A stretch of DNA of 64,000 nt from Falsiroseomonas algicola (GTDB lineage: Bacteria > Pseudomonadota > Alphaproteobacteria > Acetobacterales > Acetobacteraceae): NCBI RefSeq assembly GCF_011040385.1, contig NZ_JAAIKB010000014.1, positions 1 through 64,000 on the forward strand, written 5' to 3'. The position numbers and the translations under genes are program-made. The notes below the pieces were generated by a model. That model was not told where the DNA came from and did not search any database. It was given only the letters and a program-made list of their open reading frames with translations. This document shows positions 25,023-34,368 of this stretch, piece after piece; position 1 is the stretch's first letter, and every line of letters begins with the position of its first letter.

Positions 25023-26036
25023 ATGAGCCTCACTCGCAGGACGCTTCTGGCCACGACGGGCGGCGTGCTCGCCGCGCCCGCGCTTGTCAGCGCCCAAGGC
25101 AGCAGCTGGCGCCCGGACAGGCCCGTGACGATCATCGTCCCCTGGGCTGCCGGCGGCAGCACGGACCAGATGGCGCGCATCGTGGCGGCCGAGCTTGAAG
25201 CGGCACTCGGCCAGCGCTTCGTCGTGGTGAACCAGCCCGGCGCCTCCGGCTCCATCGGCACGCGCAACGCGCTGGAAGCGGCGAAGGATGGCATGACCTG
25301 GGCGGCCGGCGCCGCCGTCGATGTCGGCTGCTACAAGGTGCTCGGCCTGCTGGACACGCAGTTGCAGGACTGGAACCTGTTCTTCGCCGTCGCCAATGTG
25401 AACATCCTGGTCGCCAATCCCCGCGCCGGCATCGCCGATTTCGGCGCGGCGATGGAGGCCTTCCGCACGCGCGGCGCCTCCATGGCCGTGGCCACGGCCG
25501 GCGTCTCCTCCGCCGGCCACAACATGATGTCCGCCATCAAGGCCGCGACGCGCATCGACTATCGCCACGCCACCTATGATGGCGGCAACCCCGCCATGAT
25601 CGCGACCGTCAGCGGCGAGACGCCGATGGGCGCCGTGCTGCTGGTGGAAGCGGCGGAGATGATCCGCGCGCGCCGCCTGATCCCGCTGGCGGTGCAGGCG
25701 GAACAGCCCGTCACGCTTCAGGGCGTGGGCGAGCTTCCCTCCATCAAGCGCTGGCTGCCGGACATCCCGGCGCCGATGAACTATTTCGGCGTCTGGTGCC
25801 CGAAGGGCGTGCCGCAGAATGTCGTCGACACGGTCGGCCAGGTCTGGCGCGACAGGATCAAGGACAGCCAGCGCCTGAAGGACTACGCCGCGCAGCGCGC
25901 CGCCGTCTTCACGCCGATCGCCGGCCAGGAAGCGCATGACGAGGCCTGGAAGATGGTCCGCCAGACCGCCTGGCTCTACTTCGATGGCGGAACCGCGCGC
26001 GTCAGCCCCGACACGCTCGGGATCCAGCGGCTTTGA
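25023..26036 (+). CDS. tctC: TctC/Bug substrate-binding protein of a complete TTT transporter
   Basis: This is a 337-residue periplasmic receptor with signal MSLTRRTLLATTGGVLAAPALVSAQ; the TRRTLL motif suggests Tat export. Features include VTIIVPWAAGGSTDQMAR, VVNQPGASGSIGTRNAL and an IDYRHATYDGGNPAM region. The latter differs from the usual YRGxxPA motif, so ligand specificity may also differ. The start at 25023 is chosen over an in-frame ATG at 24996 because GGAGGGGA lies 10 nt upstream and the earlier ATG falls inside the operator region. It is followed directly by tctB and tctA. Confidence 0.9.
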   Translation: MSLTRRTLLATTGGVLAAPALVSAQGSSWRPDRPVTIIVPWAAGGSTDQMARIVAAELEAALGQRFVVVNQPGASGSIGTRNALEAAKDGMTWAAGAAVDVGCYKVLGLLDTQLQDWNLFFAVANVNILVANPRAGIADFGAAMEAFRTRGASMAVATAGVSSAGHNMMSAIKAATRIDYRHATYDGGNPAMIATVSGETPMGAVLLVEAAEMIRARRLIPLAVQAEQPVTLQGVGELPSIKRWLPDIPAPMNYFGVWCPKGVPQNVVDTVGQVWRDRIKDSQRLKDYAAQRAAVFTPIAGQEAHDEAWKMVRQTAWLYFDGGTARVSPDTLGIQRL

Positions 26037-26575
26037 GCGGCGCGCCCGAAACTGCGGAATCGCCGTTCTCGGGTGATCGCGCACCGCTGCCGCCGCGGGT
26101 GGATCTCTACACCGCGGCGGTGCTGCTGGCCTTCGGGCTCGCGGTCATCTCGCTCGCCTGGTCCATGCCGACCTTCGTGGAGCAGTCGCATACCGGCCTG
26201 ACCGCGCCCGGCATCGTGCCGGGCTTCCATGGGCTGGTGATCACCTTCCTCGCGGTGCTGCTGGCACTGCGGGCGGTGCGCCGCGGGGCGCTGCAGCCCA
26301 GCGCCACGCAGGGCCGCGCGCTGGCGCCGGGCGATGCGCGGCAGCTTGGGACGGCGGCCTTCCTCGGCGTGCTCTATGCGGGGTTCCTGATCGGCACGCT
26401 GCCCTTCTGGATGGCAGCCGCGCTCTTCGTCTTCGCCTTCACCGCCGCCTTCGAATGGGATGCGGGGCCCGAGGGCCGCGTGCGGCGCCTGATCGAGGCC
26501 GCCGTTCTCGGCATCGGCACGGGCATCGCCGTGACGCTGGTCTTCGAACGCATCTTCCTCGTGCGGCTGCCCTAG
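26033..26575 (+). CDS. tctB: TctB small membrane subunit of the tripartite tricarboxylate transporter
   Basis: This is a 180-residue protein with four predicted helices: LLAFGLAVISLAW, PGIVPGFHGLVITFLAVLLAL, AFLGVLYAGFLIG through FVFAFTAAF, and AVLGIGTGIAVTLVFERIFLVRLP. The pattern TGLTAPGIVPGFHGL after helix one is typical of TctB. The apparent start is TTG at 26033, overlapping the tctC stop; an in-frame GTG at 26099 is an alternative that would still keep all helices. It sits 10 bp ahead of tctA. Confidence 0.85.
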   Translation: MSGAPETAESPFSGDRAPLPPRVDLYTAAVLLAFGLAVISLAWSMPTFVEQSHTGLTAPGIVPGFHGLVITFLAVLLALRAVRRGALQPSATQGRALAPGDARQLGTAAFLGVLYAGFLIGTLPFWMAAALFVFAFTAAFEWDAGPEGRVRRLIEAAVLGIGTGIAVTLVFERIFLVRLP

Positions 26576-26585
26576 GAAATCCGGC

Positions 26586-28094
26586 GTGAACAATCCCTTC
26601 GTCATGCTCGGCGACGGCTTCGCCCATGTGCTGCAGGGCGGCGCCATCTTCCATGCCTTCTGGGCGGTGCTGATCGGCATCGTCATCGGCGCGCTGCCGG
26701 GGCTGACGGCCACGATGGGCGTCGCGCTGCTGACCACGCTGACCTTCACCATGGGCCCGCAGGTCGCGATGCTCGTGCTGGTCTGCGTCTATGTCGGCGC
26801 GATCTATGGCGGGTCGCGTTCCGCCATCCTGCTCAACATCCCCGGCACGCCGGCTTCCGCCGCCTCCACGCTCGATGGCTTCCCCCTGGCGCGGAAGGGC
26901 ATGGCCGGCCGCGCCATGGGCATCTCCACGCTCGGCTCCTGGCTCGGCACGCTGTTCGGCACGCTGATCCTGGCCATGTTCGCGCCGAGCTTCGGCGAAT
27001 TCGCGCTGGAATTCGGCAGCTACGAGATGTTCTGGGTCGCGCTGTTCGGCATCGTCATCGCGGGCAGCCTCTCTGGCGGCGATGCGCTGAAGGGCTACAT
27101 CGCGGGCTTCCTCGGCCTGCTGGTCGCGACCGTGGGGCAGGAGACGAACCACGCCTATCCCCGCTTCGCCTTCGGCAATGCGGACCTCGCCGGCGGGCTC
27201 GGCCTGCTGCCCGTGCTGGTCGGCGTCTTCGGCGTGGCGGAGGTGCTGAATTCCATGCGCGGCCCCGCGGTGAAGGCGGTGTCGTCGAAGATCGACAGCG
27301 TCATCCCGCGCGTGAGGGACGTGGCGCAGTACTGGCGCACCATCTTCCGCTCCGGCGCGCTCGGCACCTTCATCGGCGCCATGCCCGGCCTCGGCGAGGA
27401 TATCGCCGCCTGGACCAGCTACGCCGCCGCCAAGCGCGCCAGCGCGGAGCGCGAGCAATTCGGCAAGGGCAGCGTCGAGGGCCTGATGGCCGCCGAGACG
27501 GGCGAGAGCGCCTGCGTCCCCGGCGCCATCATCCCCGTCCTCACTTTGGCCGTCCCCGGCTCCGCCCCCGCCGCCGTGCTGATGGCGGCGATGATGATCC
27601 ATGGGCTCAACCCGGGCCCGATGCTGGCGATCACCGCGCCGGAATTCATCTACCAGATCGTCGCCATGCTGGTGATCGCGGATATGGTGAAGCTGGTCTA
27701 CGGCCTGGTGCTGGTGAAGCCGCTGCTCTGGGTGCTGCTGATCCCGCGCTCGCGCCTCATGCCCGTGGTCTTCGTGCTCTGCACGGTCGGCGCCTTCGCC
27801 ATCACGTCGCGGCTGTTCGACATCTGGGTGATGCTGGGCGCCGGGCTGGTCGGCTTCATCCTGCGGGAGCTGCGCTTCCCGATGGCGCCGCTGGTGCTGG
27901 GGATCGTGCTGGGCGACCTGCTCGACAAGAATTTGCTGCGCGGCCTGGTGCTGAGCGGCGGCGACGTCTCGCCTTTCTTCACCCGCCCCATCAGCGCGGG
28001 CCTCTGCGCTTTGACGGTGCTGGCCGCCCTCTGGGCCGTCCCCGGCTTCATGGACCGCGTCACGGGCCTGTTCCGACGTCGCCAGCCTGTCTGA
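26586..28094 (+). CDS. tctA: TctA large membrane subunit of the tripartite tricarboxylate transporter
   Basis: This is a 502-residue polytopic permease with about 11-12 helices. The family signature GALPGLTATMGVALL through GAIYGGSRSAILLNIPGTP lies at about residues 36-100. A second conserved block, IGAMPGLGEDIAAWTSYAAAKR, is at about 259-280. It moves carboxylates across the inner membrane using an ion gradient and the TctC receptor. The start is GTG 26586. A strong double hairpin follows the stop. This is the only TctA in the window, against four Bug receptors. Confidence 0.93.
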   Translation: MNNPFVMLGDGFAHVLQGGAIFHAFWAVLIGIVIGALPGLTATMGVALLTTLTFTMGPQVAMLVLVCVYVGAIYGGSRSAILLNIPGTPASAASTLDGFPLARKGMAGRAMGISTLGSWLGTLFGTLILAMFAPSFGEFALEFGSYEMFWVALFGIVIAGSLSGGDALKGYIAGFLGLLVATVGQETNHAYPRFAFGNADLAGGLGLLPVLVGVFGVAEVLNSMRGPAVKAVSSKIDSVIPRVRDVAQYWRTIFRSGALGTFIGAMPGLGEDIAAWTSYAAAKRASAEREQFGKGSVEGLMAAETGESACVPGAIIPVLTLAVPGSAPAAVLMAAMMIHGLNPGPMLAITAPEFIYQIVAMLVIADMVKLVYGLVLVKPLLWVLLIPRSRLMPVVFVLCTVGAFAITSRLFDIWVMLGAGLVGFILRELRFPMAPLVLGIVLGDLLDKNLLRGLVLSGGDVSPFFTRPISAGLCALTVLAALWAVPGFMDRVTGLFRRRQPV

Positions 28095-28101
28095 CGACGG
28101 T

Positions 28102-28157
28102 CCAGGGGCGTCTCGCCCCTGGCGGATGGGGTCCGGGGAAGGCAGCGCCTTCCCCGG
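28102..28157. terminator. Double-hairpin terminator region between convergent genes
   Basis: Two perfect hairpins fill the 69-bp gap between tctA and the next, oppositely oriented gene. CCAGGGGCG-TCT-CGCCCCTGG is at 28102-28122, and CCGGGGAAGGC-AGC-GCCTTCCCCGG is at 28133-28157. Being symmetrical they can stop transcription from either side. No clear U-tract follows. Confidence 0.6.
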
Positions 28158-28163
28158 TTCGCC

Positions 28164-29144
28164 CTATTCCAGCTTCAGATCCAGCTCCCGGATCTTCCGC
28201 CCCCAGAACCCATGCTCCTCCCGCACCGCCGCGAACCACTCGGCGCGCGGCCGCACCGGGGAGGGTTCGAGCCCGTCCTGTTCCAGCCGCGCCGCGAAGC
28301 GCTGCGTCGCGGCGGCCTGGCGGGCCGCGCGTTCCAGCCGGTCCATCTGGTCGGCGGGCACGCCCGCCGGGGCGAAGATGCCGTGCCAGCCGGTGATGGA
28401 GACGCCCGGCAGCCCCGCCTGGGCGAGCGTCGGGATGTCCGGCAGCGTGCCGATGCGGTTGTCGCCCGTCACCGCGATGGCGCGCAGCCGCCCTTCGCGC
28501 GCCAGCTGGATGGCCGGCGGCGGGGAGGAGAAGTTCATCGTGATGCGCCCCGCCACCACGTCCAGCAGCGCCGGGCCGGTGCCGCGGTAGGGCACGTGCT
28601 CCATCTCGATCTTCACGGCGTCGCTGAACAGCACGCCCGCCAGGTGGTTGGCGTTGCCGACGCCGCCCGAGGAATAGGTCAGCTCCCCCTTCGGCTTCGA
28701 CCGCGCATAGGCGATCAGTTCCTGCAGCGTGTTCACGGGGATGCGCGGGTCGATCACCAGCACATACTGGTAGGAGGTGATCTGCGCGACCGGCGCCAGC
28801 GCCGTCAGCAGGTCCACGCCATCCCGCTGCATATGCGGGTTGACGACGAGGTTGGTGGAGACGGCGAAGAGCAGCGTGTTGCCATCGGGGCGGGACCGCG
28901 CCACGCCGACGGACCCGATATGCCCCGCCGCGCCGCCGCGGTTCTCGATGATGACGGACTGGCCGCCCAGCGCCTCGCTGAAGGTCTGGGCGAATTCGCG
29001 CGCGGTCAGGTCCGTGCCGCCGCCGGGGGCGTAGGGCACCACGAGGACGATCGGCCGGTTGGCCTGGGCGCGGGCGGTGCCGCCATTCACGAAGGGCAGG
29101 GCCAGCGCGCCGGCGGCCAGCGCGCGGCGTCGGATCAGGGTCAT
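28164..29144 (-). CDS. Bug/TctC-family substrate-binding protein
   Basis: This is a 326-residue receptor with signal MTLIRRRALAAGALALPFVNGGTARAQ (RRR before the hydrophobic core, possibly Tat). It shows IVLVVPYAPGGGTDLTAR, IIENRGGAAGHIGS, VPYRGTGPALLDVVAG and LPDIPTLAQAGLPG. The start at 29144 gives the signal peptide directly; the longer frame to 29297 is not supported. It stands alone, between tctA (convergent) and the triplicated hydrolase genes (same strand, 64 bp upstream). No dedicated permease is adjacent. Confidence 0.9.
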   Translation of the reverse strand: MTLIRRRALAAGALALPFVNGGTARAQANRPIVLVVPYAPGGGTDLTAREFAQTFSEALGGQSVIIENRGGAAGHIGSVGVARSRPDGNTLLFAVSTNLVVNPHMQRDGVDLLTALAPVAQITSYQYVLVIDPRIPVNTLQELIAYARSKPKGELTYSSGGVGNANHLAGVLFSDAVKIEMEHVPYRGTGPALLDVVAGRITMNFSSPPPAIQLAREGRLRAIAVTGDNRIGTLPDIPTLAQAGLPGVSITGWHGIFAPAGVPADQMDRLERAARQAAATQRFAARLEQDGLEPSPVRPRAEWFAAVREEHGFWGRKIRELDLKLE

Positions 29145-29208
29145 GGCAGGGGCCTCCCGGGTTGTTTCTGCCGCATCACTACGCGGCGGCCCGGCCGGCG
29201 CCAAGCGA

Positions 29209-30240
29209 TCACCCGCACCCGCGGACCCGCCCCTCGGCGAAATCCAGCAGGCAGGTGGCGTAGCGCAGCGTGAAGCGCCAATCGGCGCCCGCGCCATGCC
29301 CGGTCAGTCCCGGCGGGCGGTCCAGCAGCAGCAGCGCCGCGCCGCGCCCCGCGAAGGCGCCGAAGATGGCGGCCCGGCCATTCGGGTCCGGGTCGAACTC
29401 ATCACCGGAAAAGTTCGCGATGGCGATCCGCGTGCCCGGGGACCGCGCGGCGGCGACCACGCGGCGAAGGTCGTCCAGCGCCCAGGCATGGGCAATGCTG
29501 CCGGTCGGCCCATGCGCCGCCGGCGCGATGGCGATCACCGCATCCGCCCGCCCCGGCGCATCCAGCGCCTGCAGCGCGTTCCAGGCCCCGCGGGACTGGC
29601 CGGCCGCCACCACGCGCCGGTAGCCGCGCGCCCGCAGCTCCGCCAGCGCCACCCGCATCCACGCGGCGCCGGCCTCGGTCTCGTCCGTCGCCGGGTCGCG
29701 GTCCAGCCGCACCACGTCATAGCCCGCATTGTTGAAGGCCCGAGCATGGGGCTGCGGCTGCGTGCCGCGGCTATCCGCGCCGCCGGCGGATCGCCCATGC
29801 GCCCAGAGATAGACGCCCCGCGCCTGCTCCGGCCCCTGCCACAGGAAGCGCCCATCCGGCTGCAGCCGCCACCCGGCGCCACCCGCCAGCGGCGTGGCCG
29901 GCGCCGGCCGTGCCATCGCCTCCCGCCCCGGCCAGACCACGTCGAGGTCCCGCGCATAGATGCGGCACCCGCGGCCGCCCCAGGCCGCGCAGTTCTGCAC
30001 GGCGCGCGTTTCCGTCGCGACGGGATCGTCATCGATCGCCGCCGCCCATCCCCAGGCGCCATCCTCCGACAGGGCGAAGGCCCGGGGCACGGCCTGGAGC
30101 AGGAAGCGCTGGTAGTCGGTGCGGCCCGCCGCACTGACATGCGGCACCGCCGAGGCGTCCAGCACCGCCGGCGTCTCGGCCCGCGCGGCGGGGCCGAAAC
30201 AGAGCAAGGCGATCACGATGCGGTAGATCGTATTCAACAT
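29209..30240 (-). CDS. Secreted serine-hydrolase-like protein, paralog 3 of a tandem triplet
   Basis: This is a 343-residue exported protein with signal MLNTIYRIVIALLCFGPAARA (an ATG at 30252 would add four residues). The N-terminal ~100 residues hold a small domain with a conserved Cys pair (VQNCAAWGGRGCRIYARDLDVVW), common in alphaproteobacterial secreted proteins. The C-terminal part is alpha/beta-hydrolase-like. It has an oxyanion-type YLWAHGRS, the nucleophile elbow GQSRGAWN and candidate acid residues in IAIANFSGDEFDPDP. The late His of a full triad is not obvious (LTGHGAGADW is a candidate). It is the downstream-most of three related genes on this strand. Substrate unknown. Confidence 0.65.
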   Translation of the reverse strand: MLNTIYRIVIALLCFGPAARAETPAVLDASAVPHVSAAGRTDYQRFLLQAVPRAFALSEDGAWGWAAAIDDDPVATETRAVQNCAAWGGRGCRIYARDLDVVWPGREAMARPAPATPLAGGAGWRLQPDGRFLWQGPEQARGVYLWAHGRSAGGADSRGTQPQPHARAFNNAGYDVVRLDRDPATDETEAGAAWMRVALAELRARGYRRVVAAGQSRGAWNALQALDAPGRADAVIAIAPAAHGPTGSIAHAWALDDLRRVVAAARSPGTRIAIANFSGDEFDPDPNGRAAIFGAFAGRGAALLLLDRPPGLTGHGAGADWRFTLRYATCLLDFAEGRVRGCG

Positions 30241-30302
30241 GCCGTGAGGCATGAAACCAGAGCGCCGGAAGCCTGTCCAGCGCCTTTTTCAACCGCCGCG
30301 TC

Positions 30303-31322
30303 TCAGCAGGCGCGGGGCGGTGGATTGGCCGTGGCCAGCCGCAGCAGGCAGGCGCCGTAGCGATCCGCGAAGACGTTGCCCGCCCCGCCGAAATGCCCCG
30401 GCAGCCCCTCCGGCCGGTCGAGGAAGATGAAGCCGCCGGCCCGCGCGCCGAGCTCGTTGAACAGCACCGCCCGCGCATCGGGCTGGGCGTCGAAGGGGTC
30501 GTCGCGGAAATTCGCCACCGCGATCCTTGCCCGCGGTGCCCCCGCCGCCGCCGCCACGATCTGGCGGAGGTCATCGAGCTGCCGCGCATGGCTCGGCCCG
30601 CCCTCGAAGCCATGGGCGGCCGGCGCGATGGCGATGTGGGCCTCCGCCAGGCCCGGCGTGTCCAGCGCCATCAGCGCGTTCCAGCCGCCGCGCGACTGCC
30701 CCGCGATGACCACCATCCGGTAGCCGCGGGCCCGCAGCGCCTGCAGATCCGCCTTCAGCCAGCCCGCGGCGCGCGGCGCCTCATCCACATTGGGGTGGCG
30801 GTCGAAGCGCCAGACATCGAAGCCGGCATTGTTGAAGTGCCGCGTCCAGGGTTGCGGCTGGCCGCCTCGGCTGTCGCTCCCGCGTGGCCCACGCCCATGG
30901 GCGAAGACCAGCACCCCCGCCGCCCGCTGCGGCCCCCACCAGAGGAAGCGCGGGTCGGGCACCGTCTCATGGTTCATGTCGCTGATCTCGAGGCCCGATG
31001 GCGCCGGGGCCGGCGGGGCCGCGCCGGGCGCCACGATGGCCAGGTCACGCGCGATGATCCGGCAGGTGGCGCCGCTGCGCCCGCAGGCCTCGAGAGCCTT
31101 CTGCTCCACCTCGCCCTCCGCGCCGCCGGACTGCCAGGCGAAGCGGCCCTCCGGGCCGAGGGCGAAGGCCCGGGGCAGGTTGCGCGTCAGCATCCGCTGC
31201 GCCTCCGCCTTTCCGCGCTCGGACAGGCCCGGGAAGGCGGGCAGGTCCAGGATGGCAGGGCTTGGCTGCGCCAGCGCGGGTCGGGCCAGCAGGAGGCCGA
31301 GCAGGACGGCGATCAGGCGCAT
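30303..31322 (-). CDS. Secreted serine-hydrolase-like protein, paralog 2 of a tandem triplet
   Basis: This is a 339-residue paralog with signal MRLIAVLLGLLLARPALAQ starting at 31322; the longer frame to 31508 would run through the intergenic repeat and is rejected. It shares the layout of its neighbours: the Cys-pair domain (LEACGRSGATCRIIARDLAIV), then [36 protein letters not shown], nucleophile elbow [20 protein letters not shown] and [24 protein letters not shown] could carry the catalytic His. The R-D-D-P-F-D motif is shared exactly with paralog 1, so these two are closer to each other than to paralog 3. Confidence 0.68.
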   Translation of the reverse strand: MRLIAVLLGLLLARPALAQPSPAILDLPAFPGLSERGKAEAQRMLTRNLPRAFALGPEGRFAWQSGGAEGEVEQKALEACGRSGATCRIIARDLAIVAPGAAPPAPAPSGLEISDMNHETVPDPRFLWWGPQRAAGVLVFAHGRGPRGSDSRGGQPQPWTRHFNNAGFDVWRFDRHPNVDEAPRAAGWLKADLQALRARGYRMVVIAGQSRGGWNALMALDTPGLAEAHIAIAPAAHGFEGGPSHARQLDDLRQIVAAAAGAPRARIAVANFRDDPFDAQPDARAVLFNELGARAGGFIFLDRPEGLPGHFGGAGNVFADRYGACLLRLATANPPPRAC

Positions 31323-31491
31323 GGGCACGCTCCGGTGTCGATCCGGCATGGCAACATGCGCGACCCGCGCGCCGCAAGCGCCTCTTACGCCGAGTACATG
31401 TCGTGACCTGCGGCCGACACCGTCGGCCGAGGCCGCGACGGGTGCCCATGCGCGTTGCTGCGCAACGTGCATGGGGTCCCGGAACGCGGCC

Positions 31492-31590
31492 CGCCGCTTA
31501 TGCGTCACGCCGAAGGCGTGCCTGCGGCACGGTCACGGCACTGCCGTGACGCCAAGCGGCCGGATGGCCGCGCCGGCGTCTGAGGGCGGA
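31492..31590. repeat. Structured intergenic repeat, copy 2
   Basis: This second copy of the element seen at 10630-10757 lies in the 296-bp gap between hydrolase paralogs 2 and 1. Shared blocks are CGCCGCTTATGCGTCACGCC at the left and CGGCGTCTGAGGGC at the right. Between them are CACGCC-GAA-GGCGTG, GTGCC-TGC-GGCAC, GTCACGGCA-CTG-CCGTGAC and GCGGCC-GGAT-GGCCGC, which differ in sequence from copy 1 yet remain paired. A further AAATGC-GTCA-GCATTT hairpin follows at 31590-31606. The rest of the gap shows nothing recognisable. Confidence 0.65.
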
Positions 31591-31618
31591 AATGCGTCAG
31601 CATTTCTGCACATCGGTA

Positions 31619-32659
31619 TCAGCACGTCGCGGGCGGCGGCTCCTCCACCGCGAAGCGCAGCAGGCAGGGGCCGAAGCGCAGGCTGAAGGCGGCGCTGGCC
31701 CCGGCGGCATGGCCGGCCAGCCCCTCCGGCCGGTCGATCAGCAGGAAGGCACCGGCCCGCGGCGCCAGCGCCCGCAGCGCCGCCGCCCGCTCCTCCGGCA
31801 GCCCGTCGAAGGGGTCGTCCCGGAAATTCGCCACCGCCACCCGCGCGCCGGCCGCCGCCGTGGCGCCCGCCACCACGCCCCGCAGCGCCGCCATCTGCCG
31901 CGCCTGCCCGGCCTCATCCATCGAGGCGAGGGCCGCCGGCGCGATCGCGATCGTCACTTCCGCCAGCCCCGGCGTATCCAGCGCCTGCAACGCGTTCCAG
32001 CCGCCACGCGACTGTCCCGCCACCACGACGCGCCGGTAGCCCCGCCCCCGCAGCGCCGCCAGGTCGGCCCTCATCCACCCCGCCGCCCGCTGCACGAAAT
32101 CGGCCGCCGGGTCGCGGTCGAAGCGCCAGATGTCGAAGCCGGCATTGTTGAAATGCCGTAGCCACGCCTGGGGCTGCTGGCCGCGGCTATCCTCTCCGGA
32201 GGCGCCACGCCCATGCGCCCAGAGCACCACGCCCCGCGCGCTCTCCGGCCCCCACCAGAGGAATCGGGCATCGGGCACCGTCTCCCGCACCTCTTCGCGC
32301 CAGCCGATCCCGGGCGGGGGCGGGGCGGGGGCCCATTCGCGGCCGGGGAAGACGATCTCCAGGTCCCGCAGCCACAGCATGCAGGGCTGGCGTCCCGGCG
32401 TATGGGCCTGGCAGGCCTCCAGCGCCGCCTGCGCCACCGCCTCCGGCGCCGCATTGCCGGCCCGGCTGGCATAGGCGCCGCCCGGGCCGATAGCGAAGGC
32501 GCGGGGCAGGTTGCGCAGCAGGGTGCGGGACAATTCCGCCCGCCCGTTCGGCCCCAGCCCCGGCACCGCCTCCACCGCGAGGGGTGGCGCGGGCGCCAGC
32601 ACCTCCGCCCGCGCAGTGCCCAGCGCCAGTGCCAGCAGCAGCAGGGCAAGGGCACGCAT
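31619..32659 (-). CDS. Secreted serine-hydrolase-like protein, paralog 1 of a tandem triplet
   Basis: This is a 346-residue protein with signal [18 protein letters not shown]. Domain order is as in the two downstream paralogs: the Cys-pair region ([25 protein letters not shown]), [35 protein letters not shown], nucleophile elbow [20 protein letters not shown] and [15 protein letters not shown], then LAGHAAG. The start at 32659 is chosen for the signal peptide. It is divergent from argG with a 192-bp spacer. High conservation around the Ser elbow suggests real catalysis, but no substrate can be named. Confidence 0.68.
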   Translation of the reverse strand: MRALALLLLALALGTARAEVLAPAPPLAVEAVPGLGPNGRAELSRTLLRNLPRAFAIGPGGAYASRAGNAAPEAVAQAALEACQAHTPGRQPCMLWLRDLEIVFPGREWAPAPPPPGIGWREEVRETVPDARFLWWGPESARGVVLWAHGRGASGEDSRGQQPQAWLRHFNNAGFDIWRFDRDPAADFVQRAAGWMRADLAALRGRGYRRVVVAGQSRGGWNALQALDTPGLAEVTIAIAPAALASMDEAGQARQMAALRGVVAGATAAAGARVAVANFRDDPFDGLPEERAAALRALAPRAGAFLLIDRPEGLAGHAAGASAAFSLRFGPCLLRFAVEEPPPATC

Positions 32660-32851
32660 GGGTGGTTCGGTCGTCCGGCGGATTGTTGCCGGGGCAGGAT
32701 GCCGGAACCCGGGCGCCAGCGGCAAGGCAGGCGCCGATCACAGCCCCGAATCCCGGCCGCCGCCCTTGCCGTAACGCCCCCGGGACGGCATCTTCCGCCC
32801 CCTTTCCGGGCGCCCCCTTCGGGGCCCTCCCGGCCTGCCAGGGGACTCCCG

Positions 32852-34087
32852 ATGCGCGTTAAGGACGTGAAGAAGGTCGTGCTCGCCTATTCCGGCGGCC
32901 TCGACACCAGCGTGATCCTGAAGTGGCTCCAGACCACCTATCGCTGCGAGGTGGTGACCTTCACCGCCGATCTCGGCCAGGGCGAGGAACTGGGCCCGGC
33001 GCGCGACAAGGCCCTGCTGCTCGGCATCAAGCCGGAAAACATCTTCATCGACGATCTGCGCGAGACCTTCGTGAAGGACTTCGTCTTCCCGATGTTCCGC
33101 GCCAATGCGCTGTATGAGGGGATGTACCTGCTGGGCACCTCCATCGCCCGCCCCCTGATCGCGCAGCGCCAGATCGAGATCGCGGAGCAGGTCGGCGCCG
33201 ATGCCGTCGCCCATGGCGCGACCGGCAAGGGCAACGACCAGGTCCGCTTCGAGATCGGCTACTACGCGCTGAAGCCCGATGTGAAGGTCATCGCCCCCTG
33301 GCGCGAATGGGACCTGACCAGCCGCACCGCGCTGATCGCCTTCGCCGAGCAGCACCAGATCCCCATCGCCAAGGACAAGCGCGGCGAGGCGCCCTTCAGC
33401 GTCGACGCCAACCTTCTGCATTCGTCCAGTGAGGGCAAGATCCTCGAGGAGCCCTGGGACGCGGCGGATGAGATGGTCTGGCAGCGCACCATCAGCCCGA
33501 CCGAGGCGCCGGACAAGGTGACCGAGATCACCATCGAGTTCGAGCGCGGCGACGCTGTCGGCATCAATGGCGAGCGCCTGTCGCCGGCGACGCTGCTGAC
33601 CAAGCTGAATGCGCTCGGCAAGGAGAACGGGATCGGCCGCCTCGACCTGGTCGAGAACCGCTTCGTCGGCATGAAGTCCCGCGGCTGCTACGAGACGCCC
33701 GGCGGCACCATCCTCTACGTCGCCCACCGCGCCATGGAGTCGATCACGCTGGACCGCGAGGCCGCGCACCTCAAGGACAGCCTGATGCCGCGCTATGCGG
33801 AGATCATCTACAACGGCTTCTGGTTCAGCCCGGAACGCCGGATGCTGCAGGCGCTGATCGATGAGAGCCAGAAGAGCGTGACGGGCACGGTCCGCCTCAA
33901 GCTCTACAAGGGCAACACTATCGTCAGCGGCCGCCAGTCCCCGAACAGCCTCTACTCCATGAAGCACGTGACCTTCGAGGACGACCAGGGCGCCTACGAC
34001 CAGTTCGACGCCCAGGGCTTCATCAAGCTGAACGCGCTGCGCCTTCGCCTCGGCGCCATGGCCGGCCGCAAGGGCGGCGCGCTCTGA
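32852..34087 (+). CDS. argG: Argininosuccinate synthase
   Basis: The product joins citrulline and aspartate with ATP to give argininosuccinate, the penultimate step of arginine synthesis. The 411-residue length is standard. Diagnostic motifs are the ATP pyrophosphatase loop [15 protein letters not shown] (residues 9-23), [39 protein letters not shown] and [10 protein letters not shown]. The start is ATG 32852; the upstream spacer 32660-32851 is shared with the divergent hydrolase gene. It is monocistronic and ends in a strong GC hairpin. Confidence 0.97.
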   Translation: MRVKDVKKVVLAYSGGLDTSVILKWLQTTYRCEVVTFTADLGQGEELGPARDKALLLGIKPENIFIDDLRETFVKDFVFPMFRANALYEGMYLLGTSIARPLIAQRQIEIAEQVGADAVAHGATGKGNDQVRFEIGYYALKPDVKVIAPWREWDLTSRTALIAFAEQHQIPIAKDKRGEAPFSVDANLLHSSSEGKILEEPWDAADEMVWQRTISPTEAPDKVTEITIEFERGDAVGINGERLSPATLLTKLNALGKENGIGRLDLVENRFVGMKSRGCYETPGGTILYVAHRAMESITLDREAAHLKDSLMPRYAEIIYNGFWFSPERRMLQALIDESQKSVTGTVRLKLYKGNTIVSGRQSPNSLYSMKHVTFEDDQGAYDQFDAQGFIKLNALRLRLGAMAGRKGGAL

Positions 34088-34104
34088 CCACCCGGCCCTG
34101 AAAG

Positions 34105-34131
34105 CCCTCTCCCCCCAACGGGGGGAGAGGG
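34105..34131. terminator. Strong hairpin terminator after argG
   Basis: CCCTCTCCCCCC-AAC-GGGGGGAGAGGG is a perfect 12-bp stem with a 3-nt loop, 18 bp after the argG stop. A second hairpin GCGGGGG/CCCCCGC follows at 34138-34155. Both lie between convergent argG and lpxXL and could serve either. The rest of this 281-bp gap includes an unusually A/T-rich patch at about 34300-34365 with no recognisable gene. Confidence 0.7.
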
Positions 34132-34368
34132 TTGGGTGCGGGGGGCTTCCCCCGCCGATTTCCCTGGCGCTCACCACCCCGTTCGCGCTACGTTCCAGCC
34201 GTCACCACCCGACCCGCGCCCGCCGCCATGCCACCCACGCATGACATAGGTCGCGCACCCCGCGCATCTGGAATTCCCCGCCCCGGAGCGGCCCGCGAAA
34301 TCGGTGCTAAACGCACCTAATCGGCATAATCGGCTAAAACCGCAGTAGCCCTAAAAATTGTGGCGGCC

